Below, piece after piece: positions 1-5,648 of a stretch of 5,648 bases of DNA. The DNA is from Actinomycetes bacterium (GTDB lineage Bacteria; Actinomycetota; Acidimicrobiia; Acidimicrobiales; Bog-793). The position numbers and the translations under genes were made by a program. The stretch is taken from positions 1 through 5,648 of the forward strand of contig JAKAOD010000234.1 in assembly GCA_021823365.1 (NCBI GenBank). The letters are read 5' to 3'. Position 1 is the first letter of the stretch. Each line of letters begins with the position of its first letter. A model generated the notes under the pieces. That model did not search any database and was not told where the DNA came from. It saw only the letters and a program-made list of their open reading frames with translations.

Positions 1-33
1 GTCACCGGAGAGTCGGTGCCTGTCAGAGGAGAG

Positions 34-40
34 AAGGAGG
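34..40 (+). promoter_or_regulatory. Ribosome-binding site of the formate dehydrogenase catalytic gene
   Basis: AAGGAGG lies five bases before the ATG at 46-48 and is a near-perfect match to the anti-Shine-Dalgarno sequence. It decides the start: the frame is open to the left edge of the window and a GTG at 16-18 is possible, but that codon has only a weak GGAG in front. The choice matters because starting at 46 means the protein truly lacks the usual N-terminal cysteine domain. No promoter can be recognised in positions 1-33. Confidence 0.85.
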
Positions 41-45
41 ACGCG

Positions 46-1992
46 ATGCCTCGTCATTACGCCCGATTGACGCAGCCGCTCGTCCGGGAGAACGAGGCCC
101 TCCGCCCGGCTTCCTGGGACGAGGCCCTGGACCGGGCCGCCGCCGGCTTCGCCGATCACCACGGCAACGAATTCGGGATGTTCAGCTGCTCGAAGTCGAG
201 CAACGAGGTGAACTTCCTCGCGCAGAAGTTCACCCGCTCGGTCATGGGGTCGAACAACATCGACTCCTGCAACCGCACCTGACACGCACCGAGCGTCGCC
301 GGTCTGGCGGCAGTCTTCGGTGCCGGAGGCGGCACCAGCTCCTACCTGGAGATCGAGGAGACCGACCTCGTCGTCCTGTGGGGGTCGAACGCGCGTGAAG
401 CGCACCCGATCTTCTTCCACCACCTGCTGAAGGGGCTCCGCCGGGGGGCCAAGCTGTACGCCGTCGACCCCCGCCGCTCCACCTCGGCGCAGTGGGCCGA
501 CGTCTGGCTGGGCATCGACGTCGGCTCCGACATCGCCCTGGCCAACGCGCTCGGGCGGGAGATCATCCGGGCCGGTCTCGTCGACACCGAGTTCGTGCGG
601 CGGGCCACCGCCGGCTTCGAGGAGTACGCCGCCTCCGTCGAGCCCTTCACCCTCGCCGAGGGGGAGCGCCTGACCGGTGTGCCCGCCGACGCCATCGCGG
701 ACCTGGCCCACGCCTACGCGCGAGCGGGCCGGGCGCAGCTTTGCTGGACGCTCGGGATCACCGAGCACCACACCGCCACCGACAACGTCCTCGCGCTCTG
801 CAACCTCGCCCTGCTGACGGGCCACGTCGGGCGCTTCGGCTCCGGGCTGGTCCCGCTGCGCGGCCAGAACAACGTCCAAGGCGGCGGGGACATGGGTGCG
901 CTGCCCAACAAGTTCCCCGGCTTCCAGGACGTGGAGGACGGCACCGTGCGCGCACGGTTCGAGGCCCGCTGGGGGGTCACCGTCCCCGCGGCGCGCGGCT
1001 GGCACCTCTCCCAGATGTTCGACGCGATGGAGCGTGGCGACCTCCGGGCCCTCTACGTCCTCGGCGAGAACCCGGCCCAGTCCGAGGCCGACAACCACCG
1101 GACCGTCCGGCTGCTCCAAGGGCTCGATCACCTCGTCGTCCAGGACATCTTCCTCACCAAGACCGCGCAGCTGGCGGACGTGGTGCTGCCCGCGGCCGTC
1201 GCCGCCTTCGAGACCGAGGGCACCGTCACCTCGAGCGAGCGGCGCGTCCAGCGGCTCCGGCCGGCGCTCCGCCCGCCCGAGGGTGCCCGCGACGACATCG
1301 ACGTCGTCTGCGCGCTCGCAGCCCGGCTCGGCCACGACTGGGGCCGCCCGAGCGCAGAGGAGGTGTGGGACGAGTGCCGCAGCCTGTCCCCCATGCACGC
1401 CGGGATGCGCTACGACCGGCTCGAGGCGCTGGGCGGGATCCAGTGGCCGTGCCCGTCCGAGGACCATCCGGGCACCCTGTTCCTCCACGCCAGGCTGTGG
1501 GAGGAGGACCCGGCCGCGCGCGGGCCCGCCGCCCCGTTCAGCCCGGTCACCTTCGAGCCGCCGCTCGACGAGCTCGACGAAGAGTTCCCGATCCGGCTCA
1601 CCACCGGGCGCCGGCTCGACTCGTTCAACACCGGGGTCCAGAGCGGCGGCTACGCCTCGCCCCTGCGGCGGCCCGAGATGCTGGGCCTCTCCCCCGAGGA
1701 CCTGGCGTCGCTCGGGGTTGCCGAGGGCGAGCTCGTGCAGGTGAGCTCTCGGCGAGGTTCGATCACCGTGGGCGTCCACCTCGACCGGTCGCTGCGCCCG
1801 GGGCTCGCGTTCTTGACGCTGCACTTCCCCGACCAGGTCGACACCAACGTGCTCACCCTCGACGCCTGGGACCCGAAGTCCGGCACGGCCGAGTTCAAGG
1901 CCACCGCGATCCGGGTCGACCGGCTGGCCGGGCGCGTCGGAGCCGGGGCCGGAGTCGCCGGGGCCGGAGTCGCCGGGGCCGGGGTCGCCTGA
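46..1992 (+). CDS. fdhF: Formate dehydrogenase catalytic subunit, selenocysteine-containing, without its N-terminal [4Fe-4S] domain
   Basis: This 648-residue protein should oxidise formate to CO2 at a Mo- or W-bis-MGD centre in the cytoplasm; there is no Tat or Sec signal. It is complete only if the TGA at 280-282 is read as selenocysteine 79. The context, NRT-Sec-HAPSVAGL, matches E. coli FdhF (ARV-Sec-HGPSVAGL). The catalytic pair is Sec79-His80. Arg272, in RGQNNVQGGGDMGALP, lies 193 residues after Sec79, the same spacing as Sec140 to Arg333 in E. coli FdhF. Residues 107-120 (DLVVLWGSNAREAHP) are a typical MGD-binding strand and loop. The C-terminal molybdopterin-dinucleotide domain spans about 516-630 (RLTTGRRLDSFNTG, then LHFPDQVDTN). 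The protein begins just before the PASWDEALD region; the usual CxxCxxxC...C cluster domain is absent and is found instead at the end of the third gene. The C-terminus carries a GAGVA repeat. The stop overlaps the next start (TGATG). Function is highly confident; NAD linkage follows from the neighbours. Confidence 0.94.
280..282 (+). other. Selenocysteine codon (recoded TGA)
   Basis: This in-frame TGA encodes residue 79 of the formate dehydrogenase. It sits where E. coli FdhF has Sec140, directly before the conserved histidine. Homology continues without a frame change on both sides, and a hairpin follows in the correct register. The same gene uses TGA as its real stop at 1990-1992, as do the other three genes here, so only the hairpin context distinguishes the two meanings. 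Confidence 0.95.
286..323 (+). promoter_or_regulatory. Bacterial SECIS hairpin
   Basis: A 38-base stem-loop starts three bases after the TGA. The lower stem is GCACCGA (286-292) with TCGGTGC (317-323), seven perfect pairs. The upper stem is GTCGCC (295-300) with GGCGGC (306-311), six pairs including one U-G, and the apical loop is GGUCU (301-305). Counting the U of UGA as 1, U17 and G23-U24 coincide with the bulged U17 and apical GU that SelB recognises in E. coli fdhF. Here U17 (position 296) can pair with G310 as a wobble instead of being fully bulged. The element lies within coding sequence and should recruit SelB with Sec-tRNA. Confidence 0.88.
1942..1986 (+). repeat. 15-bp tandem repeat, three copies, at the 3' end of fdhF
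   Basis: The unit GCCGGGGCCGGAGTC occurs at 1942-1956 and 1957-1971, and at 1972-1986 with one A-to-G change. Being a multiple of three it stays in frame and encodes repeated Ala-Gly-Ala-Gly-Val, giving the terminal tail GAGVAGAGVAGAGVA. The tail lies beyond the conserved molybdopterin domain, so copy-number changes would probably be tolerated. It also occupies the bases just before the next start codon, where a ribosome-binding site would be expected. Confidence 0.85.
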
Positions 1993-3875
1993 TGGACCTG
2001 CGCACGACCGAGGAGGCCCCGAGCGCCGACGAGCGGCTCGCGGTGGACTCGGTCCTCGGACTGCCCGAATCGGGATGGTTCGGGGGCAGGCGCACCCCGC
2101 TCGACGGGCACGTCGCCGTCGGCGGCCTGTCCCTCGCCCGCAGCCGGCGCCACCTCCTCTTGCCGGCGCTCCACGCCCTCCAGGAGCGGGTGGGCTCGAT
2201 CACCCCCGCCGGGCTCGGCTATCTCTGCACCCGCCTCGACCTGCCGCCGGCTGAGGCGTACGGGGTGGCGAGCGCCTACGCGCTCTTCACCTTCGAGCCG
2301 GGGCCGCCGGTCGTCGTGCACGTCTGCGACGACGTGGCCTGTCTCGCGGCGTCCGGCGGCGACCCGGCGGGGGACATGGCGCGCCGCTACGGGCCTGCGG
2401 GGTCCGGCACGGCCGTCACGTGGCGCCCGAGCCCGTGTCTCGGCCACTGCGAGCACGGGTCCGCCGCGCTCGTCCAGGCGGCGGGTGAGCGCGGCGGCCG
2501 GGCGTCGCTCGCGCCCTTCGCCCCCGGCGACCTGGACCGTCTCGCAGCCCTCGGCGCCGATCTCGTTCCCGCCGACCTCCCGGTCCCCCTCGCCCTCGTG
2601 CCCCAGGCCGGCGCGGAGGGGACCCGGCTGCTGCGCCGGGTCGGGAGGGTGGACCCCACGTCGATCGACGCGTACCGGGCAGCCGGCGGCTACGAGGGGC
2701 TCCGCCGGGCGCTCGAGATCGGCCCGCAAGAGGTCGTCTCGCTGCTGAAGGACGCCAAGCTGCTCGGGCGCGGCGGCGCCGCCTTCCCGACCGGCGCCAA
2801 GTGGGAGGCGGTCGCGCGCAACCCGCTCCGTCCTCACTACTTCGTCGCCAACGCGGACGAGTCGGAGCCCGGCACGTTCAAGGACCGGGTCCTGCTCGAC
2901 CACGACCCCTACGCGCTCGTCGAGGCGCTGACCGTCGCCGGCGTCACCACCGGCGCGGAGAAGGGGTTCGTGTACCTGCGGGGCGAGTACCCCCTCGCCG
3001 CGGCCCGCCTCGAGCACGCCGCCGCCGAAGCCAGGAGCCGGGGCCTCCTCGGCATCGACGTCATGGGCTCGGGGATCGCCTTCGACATCGAGGTGCGGCG
3101 GGGGGCCGGCGCCTACATCGCCGGCGAGGAGACCGCGCTGTTCAACTCGCTCGAGGGCCGCCGGCCGGAGCCCCGCAACAAGCCGCCCTTCCCCGTGGAC
3201 CGGGGCCTGTTCGGCAAGCCCACCGGGGTGAACAACGTCGAGACGCTGCTCTGCGTGCTCGAGGTCCTCGCGATCGGCGCGAGCGCGTACGCAGGGCTGG
3301 GGACGTCCGATTCCACCGGGACCCGCCTGTTCTGCCTGTCGGGCCGCGTCGCGCGCCGCGGGCTCTACGAGGTCCCGATGGGGACCACCCTCGGGGCTCT
3401 GCTGGACATGGCGGGAGGGGTGGCGGGCGGTCGTCCGCTCCGCGCAGTGCTGCTCGGAGGCGCCGCCGGCAGCTTCGTGGGGCCCGGCGACCTGGACCTC
3501 CCCCTCTCCTTCGAGGGAGCGCGCGCGGCCGGCACGACGCTCGGCTCGGGGGTGGTGGTGGTGCTGGACGACACGGTCGACATGACCGCCTTCGTCGGCC
3601 GGGTGGCGCGGTTCTTCCGCGACGAGTCCTGCGGCCAGTGCGTGCCCTGCCGGGTCGGCACGCAGCGCCAGGAGGAGGCCGTCGCCCGCCTGGCCTCCGG
3701 CCGGCCGCTCGGGTCGGTCGACGACGAGCTGGCCCTCCTGGCCGACCTCGACCAGGTGATGCGGGACGCATCGATCTGCGGGCTCGGGCAGACTGCGAGC
3801 AGCGCCGTGACCTCCGCGCTGCGCCAGGGCCTGATCGGCGACGGAGCGCACACCTCGAACGGGAGGAGACGATGA
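1992..3875 (+). CDS. NuoE-NuoF fusion: NAD-reducing diaphorase subunit of formate dehydrogenase
   Basis: This 627-residue protein joins two subunits that are usually separate (FdsG and FdsB, or NuoE and NuoF). The NuoE-like thioredoxin-fold domain covers about residues 45-190 and has [2Fe-2S] ligands Cys112, Cys117, Cys149 and Cys153 (CDDVAC and CLGHC). The NuoF-like part starts near 225. It has the glycine-rich nucleotide site GRGGAAFPTGAKW at 259-271, the FMN-site motif NADESEPGTFKDR at 287-299, YLRGEY, GAYIAGEETAL around 373-383 and GVNNVET. An SLBB-type region follows, then [4Fe-4S] ligands Cys547, Cys550, Cys553 and Cys596. It should take electrons from the iron-sulfur subunit through FMN to NAD+. 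It ends soon after Cys596, without the extra ferredoxin domain of bifurcating HydB-type proteins, so simple NAD reduction is more likely than bifurcation. The start overlaps the fdhF stop and has no clear Shine-Dalgarno sequence, which suggests coupled translation. The NAD rather than NADP preference is inferred. Confidence 0.94.
   Translation: MDLRTTEEAPSADERLAVDSVLGLPESGWFGGRRTPLDGHVAVGGLSLARSRRHLLLPALHALQERVGSITPAGLGYLCTRLDLPPAEAYGVASAYALFTFEPGPPVVVHVCDDVACLAASGGDPAGDMARRYGPAGSGTAVTWRPSPCLGHCEHGSAALVQAAGERGGRASLAPFAPGDLDRLAALGADLVPADLPVPLALVPQAGAEGTRLLRRVGRVDPTSIDAYRAAGGYEGLRRALEIGPQEVVSLLKDAKLLGRGGAAFPTGAKWEAVARNPLRPHYFVANADESEPGTFKDRVLLDHDPYALVEALTVAGVTTGAEKGFVYLRGEYPLAAARLEHAAAEARSRGLLGIDVMGSGIAFDIEVRRGAGAYIAGEETALFNSLEGRRPEPRNKPPFPVDRGLFGKPTGVNNVETLLCVLEVLAIGASAYAGLGTSDSTGTRLFCLSGRVARRGLYEVPMGTTLGALLDMAGGVAGGRPLRAVLLGGAAGSFVGPGDLDLPLSFEGARAAGTTLGSGVVVVLDDTVDMTAFVGRVARFFRDESCGQCVPCRVGTQRQEEAVARLASGRPLGSVDDELALLADLDQVMRDASICGLGQTASSAVTSALRQGLIGDGAHTSNGRRR
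3862..3866 (+). promoter_or_regulatory. Ribosome-binding site of the iron-sulfur subunit gene
   Basis: GGAGG (within GGGAGGAG, 3861-3868) lies five bases before the ATG at 3872-3874. That ATG overlaps the preceding TGA by four bases (ATGA). The third gene therefore has both its own site and stop-start coupling, unlike the second gene. Confidence 0.8.
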
Positions 3876-4807
3876 GCACGCCCGCGCCCGCGCCGACCCC
3901 GCTGACGTTGCGTCGGAGCGTGCAGGTCACCATCGACGGGGAGCAGGTCAGCGTCCCGGAGGGCTCGACGGTCCTCGAGGCGTGCCGCGCCCGCGGCGTC
4001 GAGGTCCCCACGCTCTGCTACCTGGAGACGCTCGCGCCGGTGAACGTGTGCCGGGTCTGCGTCGTCGAGCTGGAGGGCTCACGGGCGCTCGTGCCCTCGT
4101 GCTCGCGACCGGTGGCGCCGGGCATGGTGGTCCAGACGTCCTCTGCGCGTGTCCGCGCCAGCCGCAGGATGGTGCTCGAGCTGCTCGCCTCTTCGGTCGA
4201 CCTCTCCACGGCCGGTGGCGATGTCCACCGTTGGATCGAAGAGTACGGCGCCCGCCCGGAGCGCCACGGACCCCCGGCGCCGGCGGCCGACAGGGACCAC
4301 GCCCACGCGGGCCACCACGATCCCCCGGTAGACGGGAAGGCCGCGACGACGGCCCAGCCTGTCAAGCGGGACAACGACCAGTATGTGCGGGACTACGCGA
4401 AGTGCATCCTCTGCTACAAGTGCGTCGAGGCCTGCGGGGAGGAAGCCCAGAACACCTTTGCGATCGCGGTGGCCGGGCGGGGGTTCGACGCCCGGATCTC
4501 GACCGAGTTCGACGCGGCGCTCCCCGATTCGGCCTGCGTGTACTGCGGCAACTGCATCGCGGTCTGCCCGACCGGCGCGCTCATGTTCGTGAGCGAGCAC
4601 GACCTGCGCGCCGGCGGCGAGTGGGACGAGAGCCGCCAGGAGGTGACCCGGACCGTCTGCCCGTACTGCGGCGTCGGCTGCAACCTCGAGCTCCACGTCC
4701 AGGACAACCGCATCGTGAAGGTCACCTCGCCCCTCGACCACGACGTGACGATGGGCAACCTGTGCGTGAAGGGCCGGTTCGGGTTCGAGTTCGCGCAGGG
4801 CGACTGA
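3872..4807 (+). CDS. Formate dehydrogenase iron-sulfur subunit carrying the displaced alpha-subunit [4Fe-4S] domain
   Basis: This 311-residue electron-transfer subunit corresponds to the N-terminal half of long FdsA-type alpha chains. Residues 17-90 are a [2Fe-2S] ferredoxin domain with ligands Cys49, Cys60, Cys63 and Cys77. Residues 107-127 occupy the place of the NuoG-type His-Cys3 [4Fe-4S] site but contain no cysteine, so that cluster is probably missing. A His-rich linker follows (131-149). Two ferredoxin-type [4Fe-4S] motifs come next: Cys178/181/184/188 and Cys222/225/228/232, the second running into CPTGAL. Residues 260-311 are a complete molybdopterin-oxidoreductase Fe4S4 domain with Cys263, Cys266, Cys270 and Cys298. 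Lys300 in LCVKGRFGFEF matches Lys44 of E. coli FdhF, which lies between cluster and molybdopterin. The chain ends exactly where the catalytic subunit would normally continue. It should pass electrons from the Mo/W site to the NuoEF-like protein. The domain calls are firm; that it completes the first gene's product is a strong inference. Confidence 0.94.
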   Translation: MSTPAPAPTPLTLRRSVQVTIDGEQVSVPEGSTVLEACRARGVEVPTLCYLETLAPVNVCRVCVVELEGSRALVPSCSRPVAPGMVVQTSSARVRASRRMVLELLASSVDLSTAGGDVHRWIEEYGARPERHGPPAPAADRDHAHAGHHDPPVDGKAATTAQPVKRDNDQYVRDYAKCILCYKCVEACGEEAQNTFAIAVAGRGFDARISTEFDAALPDSACVYCGNCIAVCPTGALMFVSEHDLRAGGEWDESRQEVTRTVCPYCGVGCNLELHVQDNRIVKVTSPLDHDVTMGNLCVKGRFGFEFAQGD

Positions 4808-4817
4808 CGCGGCACCA

Positions 4818-4850
4818 CGGACCGCGCCGCCCTCGGGGCACGGCGGTCCG
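4818..4850. terminator. Possible bidirectional terminator between convergent genes
   Basis: CGGACCGC (4818-4825) is exactly inverted as GCGGTCCG (4843-4850). Between the arms, GCCC (4829-4832) can pair with GGGC (4836-4839) around a three-base loop, extending the hairpin. It sits in the 48-base gap between the operon's TGA and the converging minus-strand stop, where it could serve both strands. There is no T-tract on either side, which is common in high-GC actinobacteria but leaves termination unproven. Confidence 0.55.
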
Positions 4851-4855
4851 GTCGC

Positions 4856-5648
4856 TCACTCGAGCCGCGCCAGGCCCTCCACGCGGTGCTCGGTCTCGGT
4901 CTTCTTCGAGAGCTCGGGCGGCTGGCCGCAGTCGGGAACCGGACGCGTCGCTGCGGGGACGACCGTCGCCTCCCACGCCCCGGCAGCCGCCGGTCCCGAC
5001 GCGACGAGGCGCAGGCGCCCGCCGCCGAGGTCCTCGACGCTCCGTGCGCAGTCGAACAGCGGCCAACCGACCTCCGCCAGCACCGCACGTTCGAGCGCCT
5101 GCGCGGCCGGCGAGTCGAGCCCGCTGCACCCGCGATAGCGGGGGAGGAGGTCGTCGAGCGGTCCGGCCCGCCGCACGATCCGGCCAAGCGCGTCCGGGTC
5201 GAGGAAGCCCCACGCCGTGCCGGCCGGAAGCACGACGCACGTGGCGGCGAAGCGGTGGCCGCCGGTGTGGCTGGTGCGCGCGAGGCGCACTCCGGCGCCC
5301 TCGAGGCCGGAACCGCGGAGCTGCTCGAAGAGCCTCGTGCCGGCGGACCCGCAGCAGCGGTCCCTGCGTCCGTGGGTGCACACCAGCACCTCGGACCCTT
5401 CGACCGGCTCGCCGGCCCCCGCCAGCAGCCGGTCGGTCGCGCGGCCGAGGGCGTCGCCGATCGCGGGGTCGTCCACCGCCCGGTCCAGGGCCGTGCGATC
5501 CCCCCGTCGGACGGCGTCCACCTCCACCTCCAGTTCGCGGCCCTCGAAGCGGGTGAACGGACCGGGCGGCCGCCGGTAGAGGGCGACGCGCCGGCACCGA
5601 TCGGTCTCGGGCACGAGAAGCTGGATCCGGAACCCGCGCCCTGCGACG
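4856..5648 (-). CDS. Sucrase/ferredoxin-like family protein (Aim32-type thioredoxin-fold [2Fe-2S] protein), N-terminus beyond window
   Basis: The minus-strand frame is open from the right edge to a TGA at 4858-4856. A GTG at 5614-5612 would give 252 residues, but in-frame coding continues upstream (GRGFRIQLLVPETD) to the edge. This family usually runs to about 300 residues with further N-terminal sequence, so the gene is probably partial here. Numbered from that GTG, the signature is VCTHGRRDRCCG at 78-89 followed by TSHTGGHRFAATCVVLP at 114-130. Cys79, Cys88, His116 and His120 match the two-Cys, two-His pattern that ligates a [2Fe-2S] cluster in yeast Aim32. The later YRGCSGLDSPAAQALE segment (160-175) is also family-like. 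The name 'sucrase' is historical and does not imply sugar cleavage; the bacterial role is unknown. It converges on the formate dehydrogenase operon and is not co-transcribed with it. Confidence 0.85.
   Translation of the reverse strand, partial: VAGRGFRIQLLVPETDRCRRVALYRRPPGPFTRFEGRELEVEVDAVRRGDRTALDRAVDDPAIGDALGRATDRLLAGAGEPVEGSEVLVCTHGRRDRCCGSAGTRLFEQLRGSGLEGAGVRLARTSHTGGHRFAATCVVLPAGTAWGFLDPDALGRIVRRAGPLDDLLPRYRGCSGLDSPAAQALERAVLAEVGWPLFDCARSVEDLGGGRLRLVASGPAAAGAWEATVVPAATRPVPDCGQPPELSKKTETEHRVEGLARLE

Noticed and set aside
3..18. Small inverted repeat CACCG...CGGTG in the leader
   Set aside because: Only five pairs with a six-base loop, at the window edge; too common in GC-rich DNA to call a terminator or riboswitch.
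1..70. 3' end of an upstream gene (a second frame is open from the edge to a TGA at 68-70)
   Set aside because: Too short to show any homology, and it would overlap the strong ribosome-binding site and start of fdhF; cannot be supported from this window.
280..282. Nonsense mutation making fdhF a pseudogene
   Set aside because: The stop falls exactly at the known selenocysteine site, a SECIS follows, and the rest of the gene is intact with conserved active-site residues at correct spacing.
492..1991. Long plus-strand open frame running in from fdhF ahead of the NuoEF-like start, which would make a 1127-residue protein
   Set aside because: The upstream half is an Arg/Pro/Ala-rich out-of-frame reading of fdhF with no family resemblance; recognisable protein begins at the ATG at 1992.
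1650..3851. Long minus-strand open frame opposite the NuoEF-like gene
   Set aside because: Such frames are expected opposite GC-rich coding sequence; its translation shows no domains, while the plus strand encodes clear cluster motifs.
1992..3875. Electron-bifurcating (ferredoxin plus NAD) diaphorase
   Set aside because: The protein ends about 30 residues after its fourth [4Fe-4S] cysteine and lacks the extra C-terminal ferredoxin domain typical of HydB-type bifurcating subunits; bifurcation is not excluded but not supported.
3982..5556. Plus-strand open frame spanning the third gene's end and the minus-strand gene
   Set aside because: It is Arg/Pro-rich low-complexity translation overlapping two well-supported genes and crosses the intergenic hairpin.

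Overview
The window is very GC-rich, with G or C at nearly every third codon position, and has strong AAGGAGG-type ribosome-binding sites and ATGA/TGATG overlaps. This suggests a high-GC actinobacterium that can make selenoproteins. The organism is inferred from composition and protein style, not identified. No selA, selB, selC or selD is in the window, so they must lie elsewhere.

Positions 46-4807 form one tightly coupled three-gene plus-strand operon for an NAD-linked, molybdenum- or tungsten-dependent formate dehydrogenase. (1) 46-1992 is the catalytic bis-MGD subunit. An in-frame TGA at 280-282 reads as selenocysteine in an Arg-Thr-Sec-His motif, and a bacterial SECIS hairpin follows at 286-323. 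Without recoding it would look like a broken gene. (2) 1992-3875 is a fusion of a NuoE-like [2Fe-2S] domain and a NuoF-like FMN/NAD/[4Fe-4S] domain, the diaphorase module. (3) 3872-4807 is an iron-sulfur subunit with a NuoG-type [2Fe-2S] domain and two ferredoxin-type [4Fe-4S] clusters. At its far C-terminus it carries the [4Fe-4S] domain that normally forms the N-terminus of the catalytic subunit.

The most notable point is that the formate dehydrogenase alpha chain is split between genes 1 and 3, with the gene encoding its N-terminal half last. Relative to the known fdsG-fdsB-fdsA order, the operon is an exact circular permutation with the cut inside fdsA. Electrons should pass from formate at Mo/W-Sec to the [4Fe-4S] cluster of the third protein across a subunit boundary, then through its other clusters to the NuoF-like FMN and NAD+.

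Positions 4808-4855 are a short convergent intergenic gap with an inverted repeat that could terminate both strands. The minus-strand gene at 4856-5648 runs off the right edge and encodes a sucrase/ferredoxin-like (Aim32-type, thioredoxin-fold [2Fe-2S]) protein with no established link to formate metabolism. Positions 1-45 hold only the leader of the first gene. Nothing suggests a mobile element, CRISPR array or RNA gene.
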